Assembly: GCF_004135285.1 (NCBI RefSeq) | Contig: NZ_CP035494.1 | Location: forward strand, 3,162,001 to 3,226,000 | Source: Microbacterium protaetiae | GTDB lineage: Bacteria; Actinomycetota; Actinomycetes; Actinomycetales; Microbacteriaceae | DNA: 64,000 bases | Direction of reading: 5' to 3' | Notes under the pieces: generated by a model | What the model was told of the DNA's origin: nothing | Databases searched by the model: none | What the model saw: the letters and a program-made list of their open reading frames with translations, nothing else | Shown here: one piece after another, positions 1 to 9,845 of the stretch | Position numbering within the stretch: the first letter of the stretch is position 1 | Layout of the letters: each line of letters opens with the position of its first letter | Program-made: the position numbers and the translations under genes

Positions 1-445
1 AGTAGAGACCGTCTGACGCGAGCAGGACGAGATCGAGTGCGGTCTCGTCGCGCACGTGCGGGCGCACAGCATCGGCCCAGCGGCGGCGGGCCTCATGCAG
101 CGCCGCACTGGCCGGCGCGCTGCCGCCCTGAGCGAGCCTCGACACGGCGAGCATCGCGCGGTCCAGGGGCGCCCCGGTCATCACCGACGTTCGGATGAAG
201 TGCGCGATGGCGGCGTCGCCCGCGGCGATGATCTCTGCCACATCGGCGTCGACGAGTGCGACCAGGCGCTCGATCAAGCCTGCCTCCAGCGCCTCTTTCG
301 AGCCGAAGTGATAGAGCAGCCCACCCTTCGACACGGCGGCCGCGCGGGCCGTGGCATCCATCGTCGCCGCCTTCTCACCCCGGGTGATCAGGATCTGCTC
401 GAACGCGTCGAGGACGCTTTCGCGTGCGCGGGGCGGTCGACTCAT
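1..445 (-). CDS. TetR-family transcriptional regulator (3' end outside window)
   Basis: The reading frame starts at ATG 443-445 on the minus strand and runs off the window edge, so about 148 residues are visible. Residues 27-47 form the TetR helix-turn-helix, ending in the typical K-G-G-L-L-Y-H-F segment. A TACGAT hexamer (453-458) lies seven bases before the ATG, so the mRNA may be leaderless. It is divergent from a DHA2 exporter gene, and a 30-bp palindrome lies between the two starts. By family precedent it represses that exporter and probably itself. The ligand-binding domain is only partly present, so no ligand can be guessed. Confidence 0.88.
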   Translation of the reverse strand, partial: MSRPPRARESVLDAFEQILITRGEKAATMDATARAAAVSKGGLLYHFGSKEALEAGLIERLVALVDADVAEIIAAGDAAIAHFIRTSVMTGAPLDRAMLAVSRLAQGGSAPASAALHEARRRWADAVRPHVRDETALDLVLLASDGLY

Positions 446-480
446 GGTCTTGATCGTATCGACGAGTGGGGTCAGCTCGT

Positions 481-510
481 GATACTGTACCAACTGGCCG
501 GTATAGTATC
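481..510. promoter_or_regulatory. Palindromic operator between tetR and the DHA2 exporter
   Basis: The arms GATACTGTACC (481-491) and GGTATAGTATC (500-510) are reverse complements at 10 of 11 positions, separated by 8 bases. The site sits 21 bases before the exporter ATG and 35 bases before the regulator start, where binding would block both promoters. This is the form expected of a TetR operator. The pairing is seen directly; binding is inferred. Confidence 0.8.
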
Positions 511-531
511 GTTCGCCCGGCTGGGAGCCTC

Positions 532-2097
532 ATGACGACGCAGACAGCCACCACCACCCCGTACCGTCCGCATCTGCGGGCCGGTCGTCGCGCCTGGGCG
601 GCGCTGGCCGTGTTGATGCTTCCGGTGCTGCTGGTCTCGGTCGACAACACCGTGCTCAGTTTCGCGTTGCCCGAGATAGCGCTCGATCTGCAGCCGACCA
701 GCGCGCAGCAGCTCTGGATCATCGACGTGTACTCGCTGGTGCTCGCCGCGCTGCTTGTCACGATGGGCACACTCGGCGACCGTTTCGGCAGACGACGGAT
801 GCTGCTGATCGGTGCGACCGGCTTCGCGCTGGTCTCTGCGGCGTCGGCCTTCGCCCCGAGCGCGGGATGGCTGATCGCGGGGCGAGCAACGATGGCCGTG
901 TTCGGCGCGATGCTGATGCCCGCCACGCTGTCGCTGATCCGCAGTATCTTCGTCTACCGAGCGCAGCGCCGCGTGGCCATCGCCATCTGGGCGGCGATGT
1001 TCTCTGCCGGGGCGGCACTCGGGCCCGTCGTCGGGGGTCTGCTGCTGGAGCGTTTCGCGTGGGGAGCGGTGTTCCTCATGGCCGTGCCGGTGCTGATCCC
1101 GCTGCTGTTGTGTGCGCCGCTGCTGGTGCCCGAGAGCCGTGACCCGCGGCCCGGGCGCGTCGATCCGATCAGCATTCTGCTGTCGGTGGGTGCCATGGTG
1201 CCGGTCGTCTACGCCGTCAAAGAGCTGGCAGTGTACGGCTTCAGCGGCCCGGTGGTCGGGCTGTTGCTGGCCGGCGGTGCGTGCGGGGTGCTGTTCGTGC
1301 GCCGCCAGCAGCGCGCACAGACGCCGATGCTCGATATGGCGCTGTTCCGCAGCCGCATGTTCACCGGTGCGCTGCTGGTGAACCTCTTGAGCGTGCTGGC
1401 GCTGGTCGGGTTTCTGTTCTTCGTCTCGCAGCATCTGCAGTTGATCCTGGGGCTTTCGCCGCTGCAGGCGGGCCTGGCCCTCGTCCCCTCGCTCGTGGCG
1501 ATGATCACTGCGGGTCTGCTGGTCGTGCCGATCTCGTCGCGGATCTCCCCCCGCGTCGTGATCCCCGTGGCCCTTGCGTTCTCTGCCGGTGGCTACGTCG
1601 CGGTCGCGCTGACCACAGGTCCCGACGTGCTGCTGCCCATCGTCGTGGCCGCCGTGAGCCTGGGCATCGGCATCGGCGCCGCCGAGACCGTCTCGAACGA
1701 GCTGATCCTCACCGCGGCCCCGGTCGAGAAGGCGGGCGCAGCCAGCGCTGTCTCAGAGACCGCTTACGAGGTCGGCACGGTCCTGGGCACCTCGATCATC
1801 GGCGGGCTGCTCACGGCCGTGTATCGCGGCGCCATCGTCGTCCCCAGTGGCGTTCCCGACGCGTGGGTGGCTCCCGCGCGCGAGACGCTCGCCGGTGCCA
1901 TCGCGGTGGCCGACGAACTCGGTGGAGAGGTCGGTACCGCGCTGCGGGATGCCGCGGCGGCCGCCTTCGACGCGGGTGTCGGGGTGACCGCCTTCATCGG
2001 GGCGGGTCTGATGGCGATCGCGGCGGTGCTCGCTGCGATCATGCTCACACCCTCGCGTGGCCGTCACGCGGTGAGGCCGATGCCGGCACGTCGGTAG
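532..2097 (+). CDS. MFS multidrug exporter, DHA2 (14-TM) family
   Basis: This is a 521-residue polytopic membrane protein with MFS motif A (G-x-L-G-D-R-F-G-R-R-R) at about residues 79-89 and a G-P-V-V-G-G motif-C-like stretch in TM5. Length and hydrophobic pattern fit the 14-helix DHA2 drug/H+ antiporters (QacA/EmrB type). ATG 532 was chosen because GGGAG precedes it at 523-527 and an upstream in-frame GTG at 466 would overlap the operator. Divergence from a TetR gene with a shared palindrome suggests induction by a toxic substrate. The substrate cannot be predicted. Confidence 0.9.
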   Translation: MTTQTATTTPYRPHLRAGRRAWAALAVLMLPVLLVSVDNTVLSFALPEIALDLQPTSAQQLWIIDVYSLVLAALLVTMGTLGDRFGRRRMLLIGATGFALVSAASAFAPSAGWLIAGRATMAVFGAMLMPATLSLIRSIFVYRAQRRVAIAIWAAMFSAGAALGPVVGGLLLERFAWGAVFLMAVPVLIPLLLCAPLLVPESRDPRPGRVDPISILLSVGAMVPVVYAVKELAVYGFSGPVVGLLLAGGACGVLFVRRQQRAQTPMLDMALFRSRMFTGALLVNLLSVLALVGFLFFVSQHLQLILGLSPLQAGLALVPSLVAMITAGLLVVPISSRISPRVVIPVALAFSAGGYVAVALTTGPDVLLPIVVAAVSLGIGIGAAETVSNELILTAAPVEKAGAASAVSETAYEVGTVLGTSIIGGLLTAVYRGAIVVPSGVPDAWVAPARETLAGAIAVADELGGEVGTALRDAAAAAFDAGVGVTAFIGAGLMAIAAVLAAIMLTPSRGRHAVRPMPARR

Positions 2098-2154
2098 GCT
2101 GGAAGAGGCGCACGGTCGCTGCCCGGCGGCGCGGCGCCCTGTTTGAGGAGAGCC

Positions 2155-3207
2155 ATGTCGCGTGTCGTGAAACTCGCTGTCATCCCTGGTGACGGCATCG
2201 GTCCTGAGGTCGTCGCCGAAGCTGAGAAGGTGCTCGCCGCTGCCACAGCCGGCAGCGACGTCCGATTCGAGAAGACCCGTTTCTCGTTGGGCGCCGCGCG
2301 CTATCTCGAGACCGGCGACACCCTCACCGACGACGACCTGGCCGCCATCAAGGCGCAGGAGGCGGTCCTTCTGGGGGCGGTGGGCGGAAAACCCGGTGAC
2401 GAGCGGTTGAGAGACGCCAACATCGAGCGGGGACTGCTGCTGAAGCTGCGCTTCGAGTTGGACCACTACGTGAACCTTCGCCCCTCGAAGCTCTACGCCG
2501 GTGCTCCCGGACCGCTCGCCCATCCGGGTGAGGTCGACTTCGTCGTGGTGCGCGAGGGCACCGAAGGGCCGTATGTCGGAAACGGCGGATCGATCCGCCG
2601 CGGCACGCCACACGAGGTCGCCAACGAGACGAGTGTGAACACCGCGTTCGGCGTGGAGCGAGTGGTGCGCTACGCGTTCGATCTTGCCGAGCGCAGAGAC
2701 AAACGGGTCACCCTCGTGCACAAGACGAATGTGCTGGTCAATGCCGGATCGCTGTGGAAGCGGATCGTCGATGAGGTCTCGGGGGAGCACCCTGACGTTG
2801 CCGTAGACTATCTGCACGTCGATGCAGCGACCATCTTTCTGGTCACGAACCCCGGTCGCTTCGATGTCATCGTCACCGACAACCTCTTCGGCGACATCCT
2901 CACAGACCTGGCCGGCGCCGTCACCGGTGGCATCGGGCTGGCAGCCTCGGGCAACATCAATCCCGACGGCGACTTCCCGTCGATGTTCGAGCCGGTACAC
3001 GGCTCGGCGCCTGACATCGCCGGGCAGCAGAAGGCCGATCCCACTGCCGCGATCCTGTCCATCGCGCTCATGCTCGACCACCTCGGGCTGACCGACGAGG
3101 CCGCGCGCGTGACCCGCGCCGTCGAGGCAGACATCGCCGCACGGGGCACGTCATCCCGCACCACAGCGCAGGTCGGCGACGCCATCGTCGCCCGCGTCCA
3201 GGCGTAA
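2155..3207 (+). CDS. leuB: 3-isopropylmalate dehydrogenase
   Basis: LeuB oxidises and decarboxylates 3-isopropylmalate to 2-ketoisocaproate in leucine synthesis, using NAD+ and a divalent metal. The 350-residue protein begins with the family G-D-G-I-G-P-E motif (residues 12-18), has the signature N-L-F-G-D-I-L-T-D near residue 243 and G-S-A-P-D-I-A-G near 283. The start at 2155 has a GAGGAG ribosome site at 2145-2150; the longer in-frame start at 2143 would overlap it. A TAGGCT -10 candidate (2093-2098) overlaps the stop codon of the exporter gene, giving a leader of about 50 bases. ilvE follows after 44 bp. Confidence 0.96.
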   Translation: MSRVVKLAVIPGDGIGPEVVAEAEKVLAAATAGSDVRFEKTRFSLGAARYLETGDTLTDDDLAAIKAQEAVLLGAVGGKPGDERLRDANIERGLLLKLRFELDHYVNLRPSKLYAGAPGPLAHPGEVDFVVVREGTEGPYVGNGGSIRRGTPHEVANETSVNTAFGVERVVRYAFDLAERRDKRVTLVHKTNVLVNAGSLWKRIVDEVSGEHPDVAVDYLHVDAATIFLVTNPGRFDVIVTDNLFGDILTDLAGAVTGGIGLAASGNINPDGDFPSMFEPVHGSAPDIAGQQKADPTAAILSIALMLDHLGLTDEAARVTRAVEADIAARGTSSRTTAQVGDAIVARVQA

Positions 3208-3251
3208 CCTGAAGGCGGCAGCGTCGCTGCGCAACGAAGACTGGAAAAGAC

Positions 3252-4343
3252 ATGACCTCTCAGACCGCACTCGCTCCGCTCGAGTTCGCCGTGACCCGCA
3301 ATGCTTCGGCCAAGACCGACCAGGAGCGCGATGCGCTGTTGGCCGATCCCGTGTTCGGCACGGTCTTCACCGACCACATGGTGCAGATCACCTGGACCGA
3401 GGCGCAGGGATGGCACGACGCGACAGTACAGCCGTACGCCGCGCTGTCACTCGACCCGGCGGCAGCCGTGCTGCACTACGGCCAGGAGATCTTCGAGGGC
3501 ATCAAAGCGTATCGGCACGCCGACGGCTCGATCCATACCTTCCGACCCGACCAGAACGCCCGGCGCCTGCAGCGCAGCGCGCACCGGCTCGCCCTGCCTG
3601 AGCTGCCTGTCGACGCTTTCGTGCAGTCGTTGCGCGAGCTCATCGCGATCGACGGCGCCTGGGTCCCCGGAGGAGACGACCAGAGTCTGTATCTGCGTCC
3701 GTTCATGTTCGCGTCCGAGCCGTTCCTGGGCGTACGCCCCGCACACGAGGTTTCGTATCTGGTGATAGCGAGTCCGGTCGGCGCGTACTTCAAGGGCGGT
3801 GCCAAGCCGGTCTCGATCTGGCTCAGCCAGGACTATGCCCGTGCGGGCAAGGGCGGCACCGGGGCAGCCAAGACCGGCGGCAATTACGCAGCCAGTCTGC
3901 TGCCGCAGGCCGAGGCCTACGAGCAGGGCTGCGACCAGGTCGTCTTCCTCGACGAGAACCACAACGTCGAAGAGCTCGGCGGCATGAACATCGTGTTCGT
4001 CCGCAAAGACGGAACCCTCGTCACGCCGGCATCCGATTCGATCCTCGCGGGCATCACCCGCAGCTCGCTTCTCGAGCTCGCGCGCGATCGCGGTCACGCG
4101 GTCCAGGAGCGCCCCGTGTCGATCGACGAATGGCGGCAGGGCGTGGCATCCGGCGACATCGTCGAGGCCTTCGCGTGCGGCACAGCCGCGGTGGTCGCCC
4201 CGATCGGAACGCTCAAGGGTCACGACTTCGTCGACGTCCAGCCGCTCGGCGAGCTCGCGCTCTCGCTGCGTGAAGAGCTCACCGACGTCCAGTACGGGCG
4301 TCGTGAGGACCGGCACGGTTGGCTCGTACGGCTCGACGCCTGA
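3252..4343 (+). CDS. ilvE: Branched-chain amino-acid aminotransferase
   Basis: IlvE transfers amino groups between glutamate and the branched-chain 2-oxo acids, the last step of Val, Ile and Leu synthesis. The 363-residue fold-type IV enzyme has its PLP-binding lysine at about residue 207 in A-K-T-G-G-N-Y, followed by the E-E-L-G-G-M-N segment, as in actinobacterial enzymes. The ATG at 3252 is preceded by GGAAAAG. Placement directly after leuB suggests co-expression; TAACCT over the leuB stop codon could also act as an internal -10. Confidence 0.95.
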   Translation: MTSQTALAPLEFAVTRNASAKTDQERDALLADPVFGTVFTDHMVQITWTEAQGWHDATVQPYAALSLDPAAAVLHYGQEIFEGIKAYRHADGSIHTFRPDQNARRLQRSAHRLALPELPVDAFVQSLRELIAIDGAWVPGGDDQSLYLRPFMFASEPFLGVRPAHEVSYLVIASPVGAYFKGGAKPVSIWLSQDYARAGKGGTGAAKTGGNYAASLLPQAEAYEQGCDQVVFLDENHNVEELGGMNIVFVRKDGTLVTPASDSILAGITRSSLLELARDRGHAVQERPVSIDEWRQGVASGDIVEAFACGTAAVVAPIGTLKGHDFVDVQPLGELALSLREELTDVQYGRREDRHGWLVRLDA

Positions 4344-4396
4344 CACCACAGGCAGTGCGCGCAGCGAGACGAAGGGCCGGTCGCTAGGCTGATGCG

Positions 4397-5164
4397 GTGA
4401 GGATCGCACGCTTCAGCCATCAGGACGCCATCCGCTACGGCATCGTCGACGAGACCGACCTGGTCGTGCTCGCCGGCGATCCGCTGTTCGCCGGGTTCGA
4501 CACCACCGGTGATCGCGTGCCCCTGGCCGATGCGGCGCTGCTGGCCCCCGTCATCCCGCGTTCGAAGGTCGTGGCCATCGCCCGCAACTACCGCGACCAC
4601 GCGAGCGAACTCGGCAATGAGGTCTCGGCCGAGCCGATGCTGTTCCTCAAGCCGAACACGTCGGTAATCGGCCCGGGCGATTCGATCGTGCTCCCCCCAC
4701 AGTCTCAGCGCGTCGACCATGAGGGCGAGCTGGCGGCCGTGATCGGCACCATCGCGAAGAACGTGCCGGCCGAACGCGCGCTGCAGTACGTGTTCGGATA
4801 CACGATCGCGAACGACGTGACCGCCCGCGACCTGCAGCGCAGCGATGGGCAGTGGTCGCGCGCCAAGGGCTTCGACACGTTCTGTCCGCTGGGCCCGGCC
4901 ATCGAGACCGAGTTCGATCCGACCGGCGATGCGGTGATCACGACCCGCGTAGACGGCGAGGTCCGCCAGCAGGGGCCGATCTCCGACATGGTGCACTCGG
5001 TGGCAGAGATCATCGCGTACGCATCGGCGGCGTTCACGCTGCTGCCCGGTGACGTGATTCTGACCGGCACGCCCGCCGGCGTCGGCCCGATCACGGCGGG
5101 CCAAACGGTCGAGGTCGAGGTCTCGGGACTGGGCGTGCTGCGCAATCCCGTGCGGGCCGCGTGA
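4397..5164 (+). CDS. Fumarylacetoacetate hydrolase (FAH) family protein
   Basis: The 255-residue protein has the FAH catalytic fold: I-A-R-N-Y near residue 60, the metal-binding H-E-G-E-L-A segment near 114, N-D-V-T-A-R-D near 140, and the closing [13 protein letters not shown] motif. Members hydrolyse or decarboxylate 2-oxo or acylpyruvate-type substrates; the true substrate here is unknown. The GTG at 4397 lies exactly six bases after TAGGCT (4385-4390), so the mRNA is probably leaderless. The stop overlaps the next gene's start by four bases (GTGA), implying coupling to the MFS gene. Confidence 0.9.
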   Translation: MRIARFSHQDAIRYGIVDETDLVVLAGDPLFAGFDTTGDRVPLADAALLAPVIPRSKVVAIARNYRDHASELGNEVSAEPMLFLKPNTSVIGPGDSIVLPPQSQRVDHEGELAAVIGTIAKNVPAERALQYVFGYTIANDVTARDLQRSDGQWSRAKGFDTFCPLGPAIETEFDPTGDAVITTRVDGEVRQQGPISDMVHSVAEIIAYASAAFTLLPGDVILTGTPAGVGPITAGQTVEVEVSGLGVLRNPVRAA

Positions 5165-6420
5165 GCGCGACCGCCGCTGCACTGCCCGACCCGGCTCAGC
5201 TGCGCGGGATCCAGCGGCGCACCGTCTGGGTGCTTTCGCTCGGGCAGATCCTGGGCGGCCTGGCATTCGGCGCGACGGTCTCGCTCGGGGCGGTCCTGGC
5301 GGCAGACATCTCCGGTGACGAGGCGTTCTCGGGCTGGGCGGCCGCATCTGTGACGCTCGGAACCGCGGTGACCGCCGTGCCGCTGGCAGCCCTCGCACGC
5401 CGGGGCGGAAGGCGCCCGTCGCTGGCGACCGGAATGCTCGTGGCCATCATCGGCGTCGCGATCGTCATCATCGCCACCGGCCTGGGCAACTTCCCGTTCC
5501 TGATCACGGGCTTCGTGCTCGTGGGAGCAGGACAGGCAGCCAACCTGCAGTCGCGGTTCGCCGCAGCCGATCTGGCCACCGACGCATCGCGTGGACGCGA
5601 TCTGTCGATCGTCGTGTGGGCGACCACGATCGGCGCGGTGCTGGGCCCCAACCTCGTGGGACCGGGGGAGGCCCTCGGCGATGCGCTGGGGATGCCGGCG
5701 CTGACCGGACCGTACCTGTTCACGATCGTCACGCAGGGTATCGGGATCGTGCTGTACCTGACTGCGCTGCGGCCGGATCCGCTGCGACTGGCGATGCGCA
5801 TCACCGCGCATCACACGGCCGCCGGCCGCCGCGTCGCGCATGCAGACCATCCTGTACCCGCCCGCTATGCCATGCTCGCCGTTGCCGGGGCGCACGGTGT
5901 GATGGTGTCGGTCATGGCGATGACCCCCGTCCACCTCATCCACGCCGGCGCGACGCTGGAGATCATCGGTCTGACGATCAGCCTGCATATCGCCGGGATG
6001 TACGCGCTCTCGCCGGTCTTCGGCATCCTCGCCGACCGGATCGGTCGTGTTCCGACCATTCTGACGGGACAGGCTCTGCTGGTGGCCTCCCTGATCACGG
6101 CGGCTCTCGGGCAGACCTCGACGCCGGCGGTGACGGTGGCGCTGATCCTGCTGGGGCTGGGCTGGAGCGCGACGACCGTCTCCGGCGCGACGCTACTGAC
6201 TGAGGCATCCGCCGAAGACCGTCGCACCCGCAGGCAGGGGCGCAATGACTTCCTCATGAGTCTCGTCGGTGCCGTCGGTGCGATCGTGGCCGGCCTCGTG
6301 CTCGCCTGGATCGGATACGGCGGCCTCGCACTGTGCGCGCTGTCGATCGTCGCGGTCGTCGTTTTTCTGTCGCCGCTGGGCCGCGTCGCACACGACCGGG
6401 TGCCGACCGCCGCCGAGTGA
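5161..6420 (+). CDS. MFS transporter (12-TM)
   Basis: This 419-residue hydrophobic protein shows two six-helix halves with a basic loop near residue 80 (A-R-R-G-G-R-R) in place of motif A. The GTG start overlaps the stop of the FAH-family gene, so the pair is translationally coupled. The transporter may therefore move the hydrolase's substrate or product. No specific substrate subfamily could be assigned by eye. Confidence 0.85.
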   Translation: MSATAAALPDPAQLRGIQRRTVWVLSLGQILGGLAFGATVSLGAVLAADISGDEAFSGWAAASVTLGTAVTAVPLAALARRGGRRPSLATGMLVAIIGVAIVIIATGLGNFPFLITGFVLVGAGQAANLQSRFAAADLATDASRGRDLSIVVWATTIGAVLGPNLVGPGEALGDALGMPALTGPYLFTIVTQGIGIVLYLTALRPDPLRLAMRITAHHTAAGRRVAHADHPVPARYAMLAVAGAHGVMVSVMAMTPVHLIHAGATLEIIGLTISLHIAGMYALSPVFGILADRIGRVPTILTGQALLVASLITAALGQTSTPAVTVALILLGLGWSATTVSGATLLTEASAEDRRTRRQGRNDFLMSLVGAVGAIVAGLVLAWIGYGGLALCALSIVAVVVFLSPLGRVAHDRVPTAAE

Positions 6421-6462
6421 AGGGCGGGTGGGATGCCGCCGCCACTCTAGAATCGAAGGGCT

Positions 6463-7980
6463 ATGGCTAGAGTTCATCCCCAGACCACGACCGCTTCCGG
6501 CGCCGATGTGCGCGTCCGCTTCTGCCCGTCGCCCACCGGATTGCCGCATGTGGGCATGGTGCGCACGGCGCTGTACAACTGGGCGTACGCACGGCACACG
6601 GGCGGCAAGCTCGTCTTCCGCATCGAAGACACCGATGCGGCTCGCGACAGCGAAGAGAGTTATCAGCAGCTCGTCGACGCCTTGACCTGGCTGAAGATCG
6701 ACTGGGATGAGGGTGTCGAGAAGGGTGGCCCCCACGGGCCGTACCGGCAGTCGCAGCGCACCGAGATCTACGCCGAGGTACTTGCCAAGCTCATCGATGC
6801 GGGGCTGGTGTACGAGAGCTACTCGACCGCCGAAGAGGTGGATGCGCGCAACGCGGCCAACGGCCGGGCGAAGCAGCTGGGCTATGACAATCACGACCGT
6901 GAGCTGACCGACCAGCAGAGGGCCGCTTTCCGTGCCGAGGGCCGTGAGCCGGCGTGGCGACTGCGGGTTCCCGATGAAGACCTCACCTACGTCGATCTGA
7001 TCCGCGGCGAGGTGACCTTCCCCGCCGGTTCGTTCCCCGACTTCGTGCTCGTGCGTGCCGGGGGCAAGGCGCTGTACCCGTTCACGAACCCCGTCGACGA
7101 CGCGCTCATGGGCATCACCCACGTCATTCGCGGTGAAGACCTGATGCCCTCCACGGCGCGTCAGCTCGTGCTCTACGACGCGCTCATCAGGGCCGGTGTG
7201 ACCACGTTCATGCCCCGGTTCGGGCATATGCCGCTGGTGCTGGGCGAGACGGGCAACAAGAAGCTGTCCAAGCGCGACCCGAAGGCCGACCTGTTCCTGC
7301 AGCGCGAGAAGGGCTTCATCCACGAGGGGCTGCTGAACTACCTCGCTCTGCTGGGCTGGTCGATCGGCCCAGATCGCGACGTGTTCTCGCTCGAGGAGTT
7401 CACCGCCGCCTTCGACATCGCCGACGTGAACCCCAACCCGGCCCGCTTCGACCAGAAGAAGGCCGAGGCGATCAACGGTGATCACATCCGGATCCTGGAT
7501 GGCAAGGACTTCGCTGAGCGGATGATGCCGTACCTCGCGGCGGCGGGAGTCTTCGGCAACGGTGAGCCCACACACGAGCAGATAGTGCTCGCATTCCGCG
7601 CCGCCCCGCTGGTGCAGGAGCGGGTGCAGCTGCTGGGGGAGGTCCCGGGGATGCTGGGCTTCTTGTTCACCGACGATGTCGTGTACGCCGAAGACGGGCT
7701 GAAGAGCCTGCCGGAGAACGCCGGTGAGGTTCTGGTGGCCTCGGTGGGTGCGCTCGAGGTCGTTCCCGAGACCGAGTTCACTGCGGCATCCCTACAGGAG
7801 GCTCTCAAAGACGCGCTGGTCGAGGGGCTGGGGCTCAAGCCCCGTGTGGCCTATGGTCCGTTGCGCGTGGCAGTGACCGGCCGCCGCGTCTCGCCGCCGC
7901 TGTTCGAGTCGATGGAGCTGTTGGGCAAGTCCGAGTCGACCCGGCGGCTCGGAGCATTGGTGTCGTACCTGTCGGCCTGA
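6463..7980 (+). CDS. gltX: Glutamyl-tRNA synthetase
   Basis: GltX charges tRNA-Glu and, in bacteria lacking GlnRS, also mischarges tRNA-Gln for the GatCAB pathway. The 505-residue class I enzyme has the HIGH-equivalent H-V-G-M at residues 29-32 within F-C-P-S-P-T-G and the KMSKS-equivalent K-L-S-K-R at 267-271. The ATG at 6463 follows TAGAAT (6448-6453) by nine bases, giving a very short or absent leader. tRNA-Gln lies directly downstream, one of the tRNAs this enzyme may charge. Confidence 0.97.
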   Translation: MARVHPQTTTASGADVRVRFCPSPTGLPHVGMVRTALYNWAYARHTGGKLVFRIEDTDAARDSEESYQQLVDALTWLKIDWDEGVEKGGPHGPYRQSQRTEIYAEVLAKLIDAGLVYESYSTAEEVDARNAANGRAKQLGYDNHDRELTDQQRAAFRAEGREPAWRLRVPDEDLTYVDLIRGEVTFPAGSFPDFVLVRAGGKALYPFTNPVDDALMGITHVIRGEDLMPSTARQLVLYDALIRAGVTTFMPRFGHMPLVLGETGNKKLSKRDPKADLFLQREKGFIHEGLLNYLALLGWSIGPDRDVFSLEEFTAAFDIADVNPNPARFDQKKAEAINGDHIRILDGKDFAERMMPYLAAAGVFGNGEPTHEQIVLAFRAAPLVQERVQLLGEVPGMLGFLFTDDVVYAEDGLKSLPENAGEVLVASVGALEVVPETEFTAASLQEALKDALVEGLGLKPRVAYGPLRVAVTGRRVSPPLFESMELLGKSESTRRLGALVSYLSA

Positions 7981-7986
7981 CACGCG

Positions 7987-8003
7987 CGGGCGCGGCCCGT
8001 TTT
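7987..8003 (+). terminator. Likely intrinsic terminator after gltX
   Basis: A CGGGC/GCCCG hairpin with a three-base loop is followed by TTTT, seven bases after the gltX stop. The stem is short, so termination may be partial. It overlaps the -35 of the tRNA-Gln promoter. Confidence 0.5.
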
Positions 8004-8030
8004 GCCGGTTCGGTTCGCGTCGTCTAGACT
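8002..8030 (+). promoter_or_regulatory. Promoter of tRNA-Gln
   Basis: TTGCCG (8002-8007) and TAGACT (8025-8030) are separated by 17 bases, matching the housekeeping sigma factor pattern. The tRNA begins about 33 bases downstream of the -10. Confidence 0.7.
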
Positions 8031-8062
8031 TGATCACTGTTGCGACTTCGGTCGTAACGCCT

Positions 8063-8134
8063 TGGGGTATGGTGTAATTGGCAACACAGCGGTTTCTGGT
8101 ACCGCCATTCTTGGTTCGAGTCCAGGTACCCCAG
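8063..8134 (+). tRNA. tRNA-Gln (anticodon CTG)
   Basis: A complete cloverleaf can be drawn: acceptor TGGGGTA/TACCCCA, D stem GTGT/ACAC, anticodon stem GCGGT/ACCGC around the loop TTCTGGT (anticodon CTG), T stem CTTGG/CCAGG and loop TTCGAGT, and discriminator G at 8134. The U1-A72 pair and the anticodon identify glutamine. The GC that follows may leave the CCA tail to be added post-transcriptionally. It has its own promoter and terminator. Confidence 0.97.
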
Positions 8135-8141
8135 CAAGACG

Positions 8142-8173
8142 AAAACCCCCGGCTAGCCGGGGGTTTTGTCTTT
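8142..8173 (+). terminator. Intrinsic terminator of tRNA-Gln
   Basis: A perfect 11-bp stem, AAAACCCCCGG paired with CCGGGGGTTTT around CTAG, is followed by a T-rich tract. On the minus strand the same hairpin could also end DUF1611 gene transcription arriving from the right. Confidence 0.9.
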
Positions 8174-8222
8174 TGGTCCTGTGGTCTTTCGAGCCTTGAG
8201 CCCGCGGCGAGCGCTCTCGCGC

Positions 8223-9371
8223 TCAGGCCGCGCGGAGCCCGGCCGCGTTCACGAGTTCCGGGAATGCATCCAGCACGGTTGCCACCAGACGATCGATCGG
8301 GCGGGTGAGCGGGTCGGTGACCGGCAGGCCGAGCTCGATCTCGTAGTCATCGATGGCCCGGCTGATATCGGCGTCGCTCATGTGCTCGTGGTTGAGGGTG
8401 ACGCCGATGACTCTGGTGTCGGCGAACGCCTCGATCAGCGCGATCTCACTGGCCACGGTCGGCATCGCCACCATCGGAAAGTCGCCGAGAACGGTGCGCC
8501 GGGGCGCGTGCTGCACGATCACGGCCTGCGGGCGGCTGCCGCGCAGAATATGGGCCGACGTGAGGTAGGCAGGGTGGCTGAGGGCTCCTTGGCCCTCCAC
8601 GATGATGATGTCGGGGTTCTCGGCCTCGAACGCGGCCACCACCTGGTTCTCCAGCTCACCCGAGCAGAACTGCGGCACCAGGGCGTCGATGGCGACGCCG
8701 TACTTGCCGCCCTGGATCAGGCTCGTCTGGCCGGTGCCGACCATGACGGCGTTGATGCCGCGGGCCTTCAACGCCTGTACGAGCACCGTGGTGGTCGTGC
8801 GTTTGCCGATAGCACCGTCGGTGCCCAGAATCGCTATCCGCGGGCAGGTGACATCGAAGATGCGCCCCGAGAACAGATGTAGGTCCTTCGGCTCGCGAGG
8901 ACGCCGCACGTCGGTGATCGTCACGCCCGCCAGCAGGCTCGCTGCGACGAACTCGGCATCGTCGTTGAGAAACTCGTGCAGCCCGTTGATCACATGCATG
9001 CCCCGGGCGATGCCGTCCAAGACGACCGCACGCTGTGAGGCCGACAGCAACCCGTCGGCGGGCGCCATGCCCCAGATCAGGTAGTCCGGCACTCGGCCGG
9101 CGTGGGTGATCGCCTCGGCCAGGGTGGCCAGCACCGGGATGCCGTCGCGCACGCCGTCCAGCAACATGCCGGCGTCGGCCCCGGCATGGGTGCTGTCGAC
9201 GACGCTCAAGATGTCGTACTTCTCCGACGAGCGTGCCAGGCCGTTCGCGGTCTTGCCGTCTTGCTCGCCGAATTGTCCCTCGCAATAGACGATGGCGCTG
9301 AAGCCGTCGGGAAGGGTCGGCGCCGAGAGAGCGGCGGTGGACAGGTCGGGTACGGAAACGGACGCGTGCAT
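8223..9371 (-). CDS. DUF1611 family P-loop protein (DgcN-like)
   Basis: The 382-residue protein has an N-terminal Rossmann-like part and, at about residues 183-192, the P-loop G-T-D-G-A-I-G-K-R-T typical of DUF1611. E-G-Q-G-A-L-S-H-P lies about 90 residues later. One branch of this family (DgcN) has been linked to D-glutamate catabolism, but its usual partner, an enolase-superfamily DgcA, is not adjacent, so the role is open. The ATG at 9371 is preceded by AGAGGAAG; a longer in-frame start at 9494 lacks a good ribosome site. The flanking genes do not suggest a pathway. Confidence 0.82.
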   Translation of the reverse strand: MHASVSVPDLSTAALSAPTLPDGFSAIVYCEGQFGEQDGKTANGLARSSEKYDILSVVDSTHAGADAGMLLDGVRDGIPVLATLAEAITHAGRVPDYLIWGMAPADGLLSASQRAVVLDGIARGMHVINGLHEFLNDDAEFVAASLLAGVTITDVRRPREPKDLHLFSGRIFDVTCPRIAILGTDGAIGKRTTTTVLVQALKARGINAVMVGTGQTSLIQGGKYGVAIDALVPQFCSGELENQVVAAFEAENPDIIIVEGQGALSHPAYLTSAHILRGSRPQAVIVQHAPRRTVLGDFPMVAMPTVASEIALIEAFADTRVIGVTLNHEHMSDADISRAIDDYEIELGLPVTDPLTRPIDRLVATVLDAFPELVNAAGLRAA

Positions 9372-9532
9372 GGCACTTCCTCTGAGTAGCTCAGAGGAGG
9401 CGACGGTCTGTGGCCGGGCCGTGAGGCGCAACGGTCGACAAGAAGTCTTCCCTGATATCGGCGAACGCCGGTGATCCGACGCTACCAGGCCCACCTGTGA
9501 GCACGGCGCGGTGATCGGGCTACGCTGGCTAC

Positions 9533-9808
9533 ATGCTGTTCGGCCGCATCCGTCCCCTCGAATCCCGGGAACTCACCGTGCAAGCCCCCACGATCGACGA
9601 GGCGCATACACAGGTGGAGGCGCAGGTGCCCGATGGCTGGGTGCTGACGGATGCCGCGGCCACCATGCCGAAGGCGTCGACCATGATCACCCTGAACGCG
9701 AGGATGGCGCGCCGCGATGGGGCGCAAGAGATCGAGGCCGACGACCTGGTCGCGTTGCGGGCGAAAGTTCCCGAGGGGTGGCAGCTGTTGAGCGTGCGTG
9801 AGGGCTGA
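9533..9808 (+). CDS. Small conserved-looking protein of unknown function
   Basis: A 91-residue acidic soluble protein with no family I recognise. It carries two similar G-W segments (P-D-G-W-V-L and P-E-G-W-Q-L) near residues 34 and 81, suggesting an internal beta-alpha-beta repeat. TACGCT (9521-9526) precedes the ATG by exactly six bases, which supports a real leaderless gene. It converges with the GT39 gene, leaving 37 bases between the stops. Confidence 0.7.
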   Translation: MLFGRIRPLESRELTVQAPTIDEAHTQVEAQVPDGWVLTDAAATMPKASTMITLNARMARRDGAQEIEADDLVALRAKVPEGWQLLSVREG

Positions 9809-9845
9809 GCGTGCGTGCCGGCTGACGGTGCGAGACAGTCGCCGG

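Noticed and set aside
466..531. Upstream GTG start for the DHA2 exporter
   Set aside because: The added residues would overlap the operator, and the ATG at 532 has its own ribosome site.
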